Below are positions 9,259 through 17,776 of a stretch of DNA of 54,565 bases, one piece after another. The stretch comes from Longimicrobiales bacterium (GTDB lineage Bacteria > Gemmatimonadota > Gemmatimonadetes > Longimicrobiales > Gaopeijiaceae): positions 1-54,565 of the forward strand of contig JANQDZ010000035.1 in assembly GCA_028278645.1 (NCBI GenBank), read 5' to 3'. A model generated the notes under the pieces. It worked only from the letters and a program-made list of their open reading frames with translations, did no database searches and was not told the DNA's origin. A program made the translations under genes and the position numbers. Within the stretch, counting starts at the first letter, position 1. Each line of letters starts with the position of its first letter.

Positions 9259-9285
9259 ATTGGTGTCATTGGTGTCTTCGGTGTC
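9259..9285. repeat. Three tandem 9-bp units
   Basis: ATTGGTGTC occurs twice back to back (9259-9267, 9268-9276), followed by the variant TTCGGTGTC (9277-9285). The short tandem array lies in the intergenic space between the DUF5916 gene and the SLC12-type transporter. No function is evident; it is a candidate slippage-prone spacer. Confidence 0.6.
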
Positions 9286-9338
9286 GGTGGGCGGAGCGGC
9301 GGGGGTCCTTGGCACTTCCTTCGGCGACGTTGGGGGAC

Positions 9339-11552
9339 ATGACGACAGACACAGCGGCCCAGCAGCCTGTCCATCGATTCGGGACCTTCCTCGGGGTCTT
9401 CACGCCGAGCGTGCTGACGATCCTCGGTCTCATCATGTACCTCCGGTTTGGGTGGGTGGTCGGCAATCTCGGCCTCCCGGTGACCCTGCTGGTGGTTCTG
9501 GTAGCGAGCTCGATCACCTTCATCACCGCGTTGTCGGCATCTGCGGTGGCTACCAACATGAAGGTCGGGGTAGGTGGGGAATACTTCATGGTTTCCCGAA
9601 GCCTCGGGCTGGAGCTCGGCGGCGCAATCGGCTTGCCGCTTTTCCTCTGCCGCACGCTGAGCATCACCTTCTACAGTTTCGGTCTGGTGGAGGCGATCCT
9701 CTATGTCTGGCCGTCCTGGTGGGGTGAGATTCCGAGCGCCGCACCGCAGCTCATGGCCGCGGCCATCATCATCCTTATCACGCTCGTCTCCGGGAAAAGC
9801 GCGGCGGTCGCCCTCAAGTTGCAGATTCCCATTATGGTGGCGGTCGGGGCTTCCGTTTTGGCCCTGGCCATTGGCGCGTTGGCGGATGGGACGCGGGTCC
9901 CGGAATTCGCCATAACGTTGCGCACGGCGCCGGAAGGCTTCTGGTACGTCTTCGCCGTCTTCTTCCCGGCGGTGACCGGCTTCACCGCCGGGATCGGTAT
10001 GAGCGGCGATCTCAAGGATCCTCGTCACTCGATCCCCCGCGGCTCCCTGGCGGCGGTGGCTACCGGCACCGCCGTCTACTTGTTGGTCCCGGTCTTGATG
10101 GCCGTCACGACCAGGGTCTCCCCGGCTGAGCTGGCGGTGCCTGGGGTGGCGGCGTGGACGCGCATCGCGGTCTTCGGACCGCTGCTGGTCCTACCGGGCC
10201 TGTGGGGCGCGATTTTATCGTCGGCCTTCGGAAGCGTTCTCGGCGGGCCACGGGTGCTCCAGGCATTGGCTGCCGACGGACTTGCCCCGGCATTTCTTGC
10301 TCGTCTTTCGCGAACCGGCCAACCGACTATCGCCACCTGGATGTCTGGGGCCATCGCGCTCGCAGCGGTCGCCCTCGGTGGACTGAACGCAGTCGCCCAG
10401 TTCGTCACTATCCTCTTTCTAACTCTATACGTGACGATCAACTTCGCGGCGGCGCTCGAAAGCCTCGTTGGCGACCCCTCCTACCGGCCCACTATCCGGG
10501 TGCCTTGGTACGTATCGCTCCTTGGTTCCATGGGAGCGATCGTGGTGATGTTCCTTATCAACCCGTGGGCCTGCCTGGCGGCCGTGGCTCTCGAACTTGC
10601 GCTCTATGTCCATCTCCGACGGAGGGCGATGCGCAAACGGTGGGGCGATGTTCGTGCCGGGGCGTGGGTTGCGCTTGCGCGCTTCGCCCTCCTCAGGCTC
10701 CGCCACCACGACCTCGATCCGCGGAACTGGCGGCCGCAGATCCTGCTCTTCGCAGGCGATACAGGAAAAAGGGCTGGGCTTGTCCGACTGGCATCCTGGT
10801 TTAATCAGGACAGAGGTGTGTTGACCGTGTGCAGGCTAGTGGTTGGTGAGCTCGAAAAGGTCCGGAACATTGACGATCTCCGGCAGGAAATGGATCGCGA
10901 GATCGAGGAATCCGGCGTTGTCGCCTTCCCCGAAGTGGACGTTGTGTCGGATTTCGAAAGTGGCGTGCTGGGAGTCGCCCAGGCCAACGGGATCGCTGGG
11001 TTCCACTCGAACACCGTGATGTTCGGGTGGTCGAGGCGAAAGGAACGGCTGGAGTCCCAGATCAGGATGATGCGCGCGATGTCCCATTCAGGGAAGAACA
11101 CCATCATCACCAAGCTCAACTGGGCTTCAGAACCGGGGCGCGAAAGACGCATCGACATCTGGTGGGGTGGTCTGCAGAACAACGGAGACCTGATGTTGCT
11201 GCTGGCCTACCTGCTCCGGCTCAACCCTGGGTGGAGGGCCGCAAGGATCTGCGTTCGTTCGGTGGCGAAAGACGACGAGGAACGCCGGTCCCAACTCGAA
11301 GGGCTCGCCAACCTACTTCCCGACACCCGCATCGGCGCCGAATCCGAGGTGATCGTTAAGCCGGCGGACCGCAGCATCACGGAGGTCCTGCACCAGACCA
11401 GCGCCCACGCCGATGTCGTCTTCCTGGGGCTTCAGGAGCCTGACCCGGGAGGGGAGGCGGCTTACGCGGACCGCATTATCGAGCTCGCCGGCGGGCTCCA
11501 GACCTGCATCTTCGTGCGATCGGCTGGTGCGTTCGCGGGGCGCCTCGTCTGA
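9339..11552 (+). CDS. SLC12-family cation-chloride cotransporter-like permease
   Basis: A 737-residue membrane protein of the APC superfamily. The opening TFLGVFTPSVLTILGLIMYLRFGWVVG is the signature of Na-K-Cl cotransporters, and about twelve hydrophobic segments follow, with FFPAVTGFTAGIGMSGDLKDPRHSIP in the core. After about residue 440 comes a cytosolic SLC12-type C-terminal domain (NWRPQILLF, then WWGGLQNNGDLMLLLAYLL, ending near FLGLQEP). Prokaryotic members are poorly characterised, so ion specificity is unknown. I choose the ATG at 9339; a TTG at 9309 adds ten residues that precede the conserved start. It stands alone and is closed by a strong terminator. Confidence 0.9.
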   Translation: MTTDTAAQQPVHRFGTFLGVFTPSVLTILGLIMYLRFGWVVGNLGLPVTLLVVLVASSITFITALSASAVATNMKVGVGGEYFMVSRSLGLELGGAIGLPLFLCRTLSITFYSFGLVEAILYVWPSWWGEIPSAAPQLMAAAIIILITLVSGKSAAVALKLQIPIMVAVGASVLALAIGALADGTRVPEFAITLRTAPEGFWYVFAVFFPAVTGFTAGIGMSGDLKDPRHSIPRGSLAAVATGTAVYLLVPVLMAVTTRVSPAELAVPGVAAWTRIAVFGPLLVLPGLWGAILSSAFGSVLGGPRVLQALAADGLAPAFLARLSRTGQPTIATWMSGAIALAAVALGGLNAVAQFVTILFLTLYVTINFAAALESLVGDPSYRPTIRVPWYVSLLGSMGAIVVMFLINPWACLAAVALELALYVHLRRRAMRKRWGDVRAGAWVALARFALLRLRHHDLDPRNWRPQILLFAGDTGKRAGLVRLASWFNQDRGVLTVCRLVVGELEKVRNIDDLRQEMDREIEESGVVAFPEVDVVSDFESGVLGVAQANGIAGFHSNTVMFGWSRRKERLESQIRMMRAMSHSGKNTIITKLNWASEPGRERRIDIWWGGLQNNGDLMLLLAYLLRLNPGWRAARICVRSVAKDDEERRSQLEGLANLLPDTRIGAESEVIVKPADRSITEVLHQTSAHADVVFLGLQEPDPGGEAAYADRIIELAGGLQTCIFVRSAGAFAGRLV

Positions 11553-11584
11553 GGAGGCTCTCTGAGTCCCTGTGAAATGCCGGA

Positions 11585-11620
11585 AAAACGACCCGGGTGA
11601 GCCAAAGCCTGGGTCGTTTT
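11585..11620 (+). terminator. Rho-independent terminator after SLC12 gene
   Basis: AAAACGACCC at 11585-11594 pairs perfectly with GGGTCGTTTT at 11611-11620 across a 16-nt loop, and T-rich sequence follows. It lies about 30 bases after the transporter stop codon. The symmetric A/T ends mean it could also act for the minus-strand unit that ends at 11662. Confidence 0.85.
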
Positions 11621-11661
11621 GTTCGTCTAAGCGAAAGGCTAGGGATAGAATCTCAGAGGGA

Positions 11662-11757
11662 TCACTCGCTTCCTTTTCGGACTACGAGGAGGATCAACAT
11701 CGAAGCCACCAGTAAGATGACCAACACCTCACCGGGGCCGAGTCCGAGAGTGTCCAT
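11662..11757 (-). CDS. 31-residue single-helix membrane microprotein (possible)
   Basis: A very short open frame directly behind the M19 dipeptidase. The product begins MDTLGLGPGE, continues as one unbroken hydrophobic helix (VLVILLVASMLILLVV) and ends in RKGSE. The start is preceded by AAGGGG, which overlaps the dipeptidase stop codon, so translation could be coupled. The GLGPGEVLVILLVA opening recalls the N-terminus of TatA/TatB proteins, but the amphipathic helix that follows in those is missing. It could be a small regulatory or stabilising peptide for the neighbouring lipoprotein or periplasmic enzyme, or chance. Coding status rests on composition and position only. Confidence 0.5.
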   Translation of the reverse strand: MDTLGLGPGEVLVILLVASMLILLVVRKGSE

Positions 11758-11770
11758 TTAGAAGGTCCCC

Positions 11771-13393
11771 TTACATGACAGAGATCACGTCCGTGATTTC
11801 CCTAAGACGATCCACCTCGACCCACACCCTGAGGAGATTCTCTCCGAGGATCTGCCGAATCTCGACTTCGCTGTAGCCCCGCTCGAATAGCCCCCGGATC
11901 AGGTTCGGGTAGGTGCTCACGTCCTTCAGGCCAATAGGCAGGGTGTCGCCGACTCCGTCGAAGTCCGACCCGATCCCGACATGGTCGACGCCGACGAGAT
12001 CCACGACATAGTCGATTTGATCGAGTACGTCGTCGATGGAAGCGAACGGGAACGGCCCGTGCTCCGCAGCCCAGGTTTCGTTGAACTCTTCTTCCAGTTC
12101 CTCGGTGGGCTCCAGGCCTCGCTCGGCTAGGGAGGCCCGATATGCATCCCGACGACCATACCTGTATGTATTGGCCTCCTGGGTAAGGAAGCTGGATCCG
12201 AAGTTGATCATGACCACGCCCCCGCCGTCGGCCAGCGCTCGGATCATGTCGTCGGAGAGATTCCGGGGCCACCCCGGCGTGAAGTGTCGGGGGCCGGAGT
12301 GGGAGGCGATCACCGGTGCCCGCGAAAGCTCCATTACATCCCAGAAAGCGGCGTCGGATATGTGACTCACGTCGACGATCATCCCGACGCGGTTCATCTC
12401 CCTCACGACCTCCTCACCGAAGGGGCTGAGCCCGCCCCAACGCGGGTCATCCCGTGATGAGTCTGCGATGTGGTTGGAGCCGTTATGGGCCAGAGTGATG
12501 TACCGGACGCCTCTGTCGTAGAAATAGCGGACGTTCGCGAGATCCCCTTCAAGAGGGGACCCGTTCTCCATTCCCATAGGGAGGGAGATAGCCCCTTCAC
12601 GGTGATTCCGCCGAACGGCATTGGGGGAGAGGGCGGCACTGAATCGCCCCGGTCCTCGGAATACCATGTCCCAGACCATGTCGATCAGCTCGTCGGCCCT
12701 CTCTTTGGCCAGGCCTTCCGCCTCGAGCTCGTGCGGCGTGTAGATGGACATGAAAGGAGCATCCAGGCCCCCGGCGACGGCCCGAGGATGGTCGAAGTCC
12801 CCGTAGTCGGTGGCCTTCGAAACGTCCTCCCATCGAGCCTCCAGGCGGTAGGGAACGTCCAGATGGCCGTCCACGATGATGGCGGACTTGGCAAGCTCCT
12901 TGGCCCGCAGCCGGTAGTCGTGACGGGGGCCTACAGGCAGCAGCCGCCAGGTGTCCGGAGGGGTGTCGTCACCAACGGTCCCCGCGAATAAAACGCCGGA
13001 AATCCCCCCGATAAGGGCGCCGAGGGGGAACGCCAGCGGCGATCCTTCGTCCGAAAACTTATTCGCGGCGATGTTGAAGGTCAGGCCTCCGAACAACCCA
13101 CCGATCAGGCCACCCACTACCGACTCATTCCCTGACCGCCCCTGCGCCCCCATGGAAATCTCGAGTCGGTCGATGTTGGAGAACCGGACCCTCATCGGGG
13201 CCGATCCCTCGGCCGGGCCCATTTCCAAACTATCGGTCCACAAAACCCGGAGGCGACCTATCGTCTCCTCCCCGCGGATGCTCACTCGGATCCAGGAGCC
13301 GATCGGCACCTCCGTCGAGAGGTCCTGGCTCCACCCCGGGCTCGGGATTGCGAGGACCATCAATGCGAGGAGTAGCCTCTTCGAGCCCGGCAT
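11771..13393 (-). CDS. Membrane dipeptidase (family M19) with extra N-terminal module
   Basis: A 540-residue exported zinc dipeptidase. Residues 1-22 are a signal peptide. Residues about 23-155 form a separate module: a small beta-barrel-like stretch (GSWIRVSIRGEETIGRLRVL) followed by a glycine-zipper-like region (GGLIGGLFGGLTF, LGALIGGISGVLFAG). The M19 domain follows: DGHLD (His177, Asp179), a glutamate at MGMENGSPLEGD, YITLAHN, IVDVSHIS, ASHSGPRHF and IGSDFDGVGD, which supply the binuclear zinc ligands and active site of renal-dipeptidase relatives. I use the ATG at 13393 because the signal peptide starts there. Typical M19 enzymes lack the N-terminal module. The enzyme probably hydrolyses dipeptides in the periplasm. 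Confidence 0.9.
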   Translation of the reverse strand: MPGSKRLLLALMVLAIPSPGWSQDLSTEVPIGSWIRVSIRGEETIGRLRVLWTDSLEMGPAEGSAPMRVRFSNIDRLEISMGAQGRSGNESVVGGLIGGLFGGLTFNIAANKFSDEGSPLAFPLGALIGGISGVLFAGTVGDDTPPDTWRLLPVGPRHDYRLRAKELAKSAIIVDGHLDVPYRLEARWEDVSKATDYGDFDHPRAVAGGLDAPFMSIYTPHELEAEGLAKERADELIDMVWDMVFRGPGRFSAALSPNAVRRNHREGAISLPMGMENGSPLEGDLANVRYFYDRGVRYITLAHNGSNHIADSSRDDPRWGGLSPFGEEVVREMNRVGMIVDVSHISDAAFWDVMELSRAPVIASHSGPRHFTPGWPRNLSDDMIRALADGGGVVMINFGSSFLTQEANTYRYGRRDAYRASLAERGLEPTEELEEEFNETWAAEHGPFPFASIDDVLDQIDYVVDLVGVDHVGIGSDFDGVGDTLPIGLKDVSTYPNLIRGLFERGYSEVEIRQILGENLLRVWVEVDRLREITDVISVM

Positions 13394-13596
13394 GGATGAC
13401 CTCCGACTGGTAGGAGCGCGCTTCAGGGAAACCAAGGAATGCGGTGTCACGCCGGATCACGCAAGAAAACCCGAGGATCCCGAACTCGGACGGGTCTTGA
13501 ATGGCACGCTAGTGGGCCTACGAAGCAGCCTGCAGAGAGATCTTTCCTCCGAGGTTCTGGGTAGTTGTTAATGGAACCGGACCGAGGAGCGTTCTA

Positions 13597-14166
13597 ATGG
13601 TAGAGGATCCAAACGGAGAGACGCGCGTGACGGCAGCAACGCAACCGCAGATTCCTGAATCTCAGTCGAGTTGGCTGGCGGAGATGTACCGGCTGCACTC
13701 ACGAGCTGTCTTTCGGGCAGCCTATCGTGTGACTGGAAGCGTGGAGGATTCGGAAGACGTTCTGCACACGGTGTTCCTTCGGTTGTCCAAGCGCACCGAA
13801 CCCTTCGATTCTCCTCCCATTCAAGAGGCCTACTTGAAGCGCGCTGCCACGAACGCAGCCTTGGATGTCCTTCGTGTCAGAAAACGCCGACAGACCTTGG
13901 CACTCGATGAGGCAGGGGAATCTGCAAGCACCGCCCCGAGTGACGATCCCGACCAGATGCAGACGGAGCGAGAACTCGTTGAGAAGATCCGAGCTGCGCT
14001 GGCGGAGATTGGTGGGAGAGGTGCGGAGTACTTCGCGCTGCGCTTCCTGGAGGGATTAGAGAACGGCGAGATCGCCCACCTCTACGACACCTCTCCGGGC
14101 GCGGTCTCCGTCGAGATCCACCGAACGAGAAAAAAGATCAAAAAGAGCCTGGGTCCGGTTCTGTAA
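13597..14166 (+). CDS. ECF-type RNA polymerase sigma factor (ABC operon)
   Basis: A 189-residue ECF sigma factor. Region 2 spans about residues 28-65 (AEMYRLHSRAVFRAAYRVTG, SVEDSEDVLHTVFLRL). Region 4 is near the C-terminus (GRGAEYFALRFLEGLENGEIAHL, then VSVEIHRTRKKIKKSL). It starts the operon that continues with a ZAS/FecR anti-sigma 17 nt downstream and two ABC transporters. A GTG at 13627 preceded by GGAGAGA is an alternative start. GGAACC just upstream at about 13573 looks like an ECF minus-35 element, compatible with autoregulation only if the later start is used. Confidence 0.92.
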   Translation: MVEDPNGETRVTAATQPQIPESQSSWLAEMYRLHSRAVFRAAYRVTGSVEDSEDVLHTVFLRLSKRTEPFDSPPIQEAYLKRAATNAALDVLRVRKRRQTLALDEAGESASTAPSDDPDQMQTERELVEKIRAALAEIGGRGAEYFALRFLEGLENGEIAHLYDTSPGAVSVEIHRTRKKIKKSLGPVL

Positions 14167-14183
14167 AGAGCAGGAGGAGAAGG

Positions 14184-16826
14184 ATGAGTTGTCACGAGAA
14201 GGATTCCCGATTCGATCACCTCATAGAAAACATGGCCGCCTCGGGACCGTCGCCGGCGGAAGAGGATGCAGCGGTCGCCCGTGGATGGTCCAGACTCTCC
14301 GATCAGGTCAGCGAGGGCGTCGGCGTTAGCCTGGATGGTTGTTCCGACTACCAGGTACTTCTCCCCGCCTATCTCGCGGGGGAGCTACCGGAGGCCCGCG
14401 CACTCCTCGTGGGGGATCATGCCAGGGAGTGTTTGGACTGTCGCCGAGCCTTGAGCTCGCTCCGGGACGGGTCAGCCACCGCCGATGTCCGACCCCTGAC
14501 CCGGACGGAGAAGCCCGAGAGAAGGGCGCTTCGATGGATTGCTGCCGCGGCGGTCGCGGCGGGTATCGGCGCCGTGACTCTCCTGGGAGGTCTCGACCTG
14601 TCCGCGGACCGGGCTTTGAGAGTCCAGATTGACGAGGTCATGGGGGCTCTCCACCTGGTTTCGGAGTCTGGGATTCAGGAGCTGGTTGGGGGCGAAATCA
14701 TCGAATCGCGCCAATCTCTTCGGACGACAGCAGGATCGGGAGCGTTCATGAGGTTGGCCGACGGCTCTCTGATCGAGGTCGGAGAACGCTCCGAGGTTTC
14801 GTTCTTCGCCGGTCGTCGAGGTACCACCATCGACCTCGACCACGGCAACCTCATTGTCCATGCCGTAACCCAGGACAAGGGTCGACTCTTCGTGGCTACG
14901 GACGAGTGTGAGGTCGCGGTCAGGGGTACCACGTTCGCCCTCGATCACGGGCTGAAGGGCTCGAGAGTATCGGTGATCGAGGGTGAGGTGGAAGTTCGGT
15001 TTTCAGGCGAGGAGAGGCTCCTGCACCCGGGAGACCAGATTTCGACCGACCCTCGAATCTCTGCGATCCCGATTGAGAGCCACATTGCATGGAGCCGGGA
15101 TGCCGATGAACATCGCGCGCTGCTCAGAGAGCTTTTGGACCTCCAGCGAGACCTCGCTCGAGCCATCGGGAGTTCAGCCGGCGATCGAGCCTCCTCGAGG
15201 CTCCTCGAACTCACGCCTCCGGGTACGGCGGTTTTTATCTCGATGCCCAATCTCTTGGCTGGCATGGGGACTGCCCAGGACGTGTTCGACGCTCACCTGG
15301 CTGATAGCGAACGGCTTAGGAAGTGGTGGTCCGAGAAGGTTTTGGAAGGCGAATCGGGTGAGGAGGCCGAAGAGGCTTTCGAACGCCTGAGGCCTTTCGC
15401 GGATGCCCTGGGTGCCGAGGTCGTGGTCACCATGCCCGTCGAGGGGCCTTCGAACGACCAAGGCCCGTTGATCCTGGCCGACCTGGCCGATCCTGAAGGG
15501 TTCCGCCAGACCGTCCAGGAGGAGTTGGACAGGGCAGCTCTGGAAGCCGACGAGGAACCGGGGCTCCGCTTGGTCGAAGATCCGCTATCCGAGACCGCCG
15601 GGGACCGTGATCTGCTCGTATGGATCGCAGGTGATTTGCTAGTAGCGGCGACGACGATGGAGCAACTACAGGTCGCGGCCGCGCTGATCGCCAACCCGGG
15701 TGGCAACCCCTTCCTGAGCACTGAGTTGTTCGCCGAACTCGATGCGGCCTATGAGAGGAACGCACCTTGGATCGTCGGGATCGACTTCGAGACGATGCTG
15801 GATTCATCCGTCGGGGAGATGTCCTCTGACGAACTGAGCGACCTCGAGGAGTTGGGATTCTTGGACGCCACAACGTTTGTGGCCGAGCGGGAAAGCGACG
15901 GGGAGAACGCGATAATCCAGGCAGCCCTCAACTTCGATGGCCCACGCCGAGGGATGATGAACTGGCTGGCCGAGCCGGCCACCATGTCGAGCCTCGAGTT
16001 CGTTTCGGCTGGAGCCCACTTCGCTGCATCGGTCGTTTCCCGGGATCCCATCGACATCTTCGACGAGTTCTTGGAAATCGCGAATACCCATGGCGAGGAT
16101 GCGAGTCTCGAACTTCGGGAGGCCCAACAGGAACTCGGTATCGACCTGCGGAACGACCTGGCGGGAGCCTTCGGCGGAGAGGTCACTTGGGCTTTGGACG
16201 GATCCTTCTCACCGGACTCATGGAAGCTGATTGCGGAGGTCTATGACCCCACCGATCTGGACTTAGTCATCGAGCATTTGGTGGCCAAAGCCAATGAAGA
16301 AATGGAGGGAGGCGACCAGGCGCCGCTTATTCTGGATCACTCGTTCAGCGGGGGCCGCCAGATGAGCCGACTCTTCCAAGAAGGGGAGGAGTCGGAACTG
16401 CACTGGACCATCGCCGACGGATACCTGGTTGCCGCGCCAAGCAGGATGCAGGTGGAGAACGCTCTTCAGTACCGAGATTCCGGCGCCAACCTGGCGGATT
16501 CACCTTCCTTCCTCTCCCTCCTCCCCGTCAGCGGATACTCTGACTGTTCGGCTCTCGTATTCCGAAACTTCTCAGACGTCACCGACGCGTTGTCGTCCCT
16601 CGGAATCGATGATGCCTTCGGCGAGGAGATGGAAGCGTTGGACGTCGAGGGCTTGGGGGCTCCCAGCCTGTACTGCGCATGGGCCGAGACCGACAGAATC
16701 CTTGCAGGGGGGGTCGGCCAGAGCCTACTGTCACTGATGCCCCTCGCGATCATTGGCTCCTTTGCCGAGGTGGATGGGAGCCAAACTTCACCACCGACTG
16801 TCGATCAGGTGCCATCGCCAGGATGA
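14184..16826 (+). CDS. ZAS/FecR-domain anti-sigma factor with very long C-terminal region
   Basis: An 880-residue membrane protein. The cytosolic N-terminus has a zinc anti-sigma (ZAS) motif, His79-x3-Cys83-x2-Cys86, with Cys53 nearby. One transmembrane helix lies at about 116-138. Residues about 165-290 form a FecR-type domain (GAFMRLADGSLIEVGERSEV, VAVRGTTFALDHG, VSVIEGEVEV, LHPGDQI). The last ~530 residues are acidic, lack further membrane helices and resemble DUF3352-type extracytoplasmic proteins (PPGTAVFISMPNLL, repeated alpha/beta units with LLVAATTMEQLQVAAALI). It should sequester the upstream sigma factor and sense an envelope signal through the FecR and C-terminal parts. The stop codon overlaps the first ABC gene by four bases. 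Confidence 0.85.
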   Translation: MSCHEKDSRFDHLIENMAASGPSPAEEDAAVARGWSRLSDQVSEGVGVSLDGCSDYQVLLPAYLAGELPEARALLVGDHARECLDCRRALSSLRDGSATADVRPLTRTEKPERRALRWIAAAAVAAGIGAVTLLGGLDLSADRALRVQIDEVMGALHLVSESGIQELVGGEIIESRQSLRTTAGSGAFMRLADGSLIEVGERSEVSFFAGRRGTTIDLDHGNLIVHAVTQDKGRLFVATDECEVAVRGTTFALDHGLKGSRVSVIEGEVEVRFSGEERLLHPGDQISTDPRISAIPIESHIAWSRDADEHRALLRELLDLQRDLARAIGSSAGDRASSRLLELTPPGTAVFISMPNLLAGMGTAQDVFDAHLADSERLRKWWSEKVLEGESGEEAEEAFERLRPFADALGAEVVVTMPVEGPSNDQGPLILADLADPEGFRQTVQEELDRAALEADEEPGLRLVEDPLSETAGDRDLLVWIAGDLLVAATTMEQLQVAAALIANPGGNPFLSTELFAELDAAYERNAPWIVGIDFETMLDSSVGEMSSDELSDLEELGFLDATTFVAERESDGENAIIQAALNFDGPRRGMMNWLAEPATMSSLEFVSAGAHFAASVVSRDPIDIFDEFLEIANTHGEDASLELREAQQELGIDLRNDLAGAFGGEVTWALDGSFSPDSWKLIAEVYDPTDLDLVIEHLVAKANEEMEGGDQAPLILDHSFSGGRQMSRLFQEGEESELHWTIADGYLVAAPSRMQVENALQYRDSGANLADSPSFLSLLPVSGYSDCSALVFRNFSDVTDALSSLGIDDAFGEEMEALDVEGLGAPSLYCAWAETDRILAGGVGQSLLSLMPLAIIGSFAEVDGSQTSPPTVDQVPSPG

Positions 16827-17776
16827 CCGAACCAAAGGACACAGGCGGGCCGGGGGCCCTTACTCTTAACGGGCTTTCGCTGAAGTTCGGATCGCTGACT
16901 GTCCTCGATGATATCACCGCCTCCCTCGGGGGGCGGGTCATCGGCCTCCTTGGTCCAAACGGCGCGGGAAAAACCTCCCTCATACGAACACTCCTGGGTT
17001 TCTACAAACCCCAAAAAGGGGAGGTCTCGGTGTTGGGTCACCCGCTTCGGCGCGGTGCCCTCGCCATCCGGGAGCTCGTGGGCTATATGCCCGAGAGCGA
17101 CGCCCATCTCGCCAGTATGACCGCGGTTCGTTTTATCCGATACATGGCCCAGCTGAGCGGGCTTCCGTCGGCCATCGCTCTGGAACGGGCCCATGAGGCC
17201 CTCTTCTACGTTGGGTTGGGCGAGGCCCGCTATCGCCTGGTCGGCACGTTCTCCACCGGTATGAAGCAGATGGTCAAACTGGCCCAAGCCATCGTCCATG
17301 GGCCTCGGTTCCTCATCCTGGATGAACCCACCAACGGACTGGATCCTTCCACCCGCCGCCGGATGCTCGATCTGGTCCTCGACCTCCGGGATCGAGGCGA
17401 GACGAAGATACTCCTCTCATCGCATCTTCTCCGCGATGTCGAGGCGGTGTGTGACGAGGTTTTGATCCTCAACAAGGGCCGGGTGGCCGCTGTCTGCGAC
17501 CTCGAATCGGAGCGGCAGACGAACAAGTCCTTCGTCGAGGTCGAGTTGGTCAACCCGGACGGCGACTTTTCCGACAGGCTTTTGTCCCTTGGTTGCGAGG
17601 TTGCGGTCGTAGATCAACGCCGAATGAAACTCGTGATGCCCAGCGGAGTCACTGTCCGGGACCTGATGACGGCCGCTTCGGACAACGGGGTAGCTTTCCG
17701 GCGCCTGGACCACAAACGCGATTCACTTCAGGAGATCTTTTTGAGAGCGATGGAGGCTGACCGTGGCCGTGTATGA
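16823..17776 (+). CDS. ABC transporter ATP-binding protein 1
   Basis: A 317-residue ABC-2-type ATPase. Walker A is at residues 44-51 (GPNGAGKT), the signature loop is STGMKQ at 144-149 in place of the textbook LSGGQ, and Walker B is LILDEPTNGLDP from about 164, with the switch histidine in LLSSHLL. A C-terminal extension of about 90 residues, usual in ABC-2 exporter ATPases, follows. The ATG overlaps the FecR gene by four bases, and the end overlaps the next permease by 14. It probably drives the permease at 17763. Confidence 0.95.
   Translation: MTEPKDTGGPGALTLNGLSLKFGSLTVLDDITASLGGRVIGLLGPNGAGKTSLIRTLLGFYKPQKGEVSVLGHPLRRGALAIRELVGYMPESDAHLASMTAVRFIRYMAQLSGLPSAIALERAHEALFYVGLGEARYRLVGTFSTGMKQMVKLAQAIVHGPRFLILDEPTNGLDPSTRRRMLDLVLDLRDRGETKILLSSHLLRDVEAVCDEVLILNKGRVAAVCDLESERQTNKSFVEVELVNPDGDFSDRLLSLGCEVAVVDQRRMKLVMPSGVTVRDLMTAASDNGVAFRRLDHKRDSLQEIFLRAMEADRGRV

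Noticed and set aside
8050-9315. 421-codon open frame antisense to the CBM9/DUF5916 gene
   Set aside because: It is a GC-driven shadow of a clearly conserved gene and shows no domain of its own.
13573-13596. Possible ECF promoter (GGAACC and TCTAA) upstream of the first sigma factor
   Set aside because: The minus-10 would overlap the ribosome-binding site of the preferred start. It fits only if translation begins at the GTG at 13627, so I do not list it as a feature.
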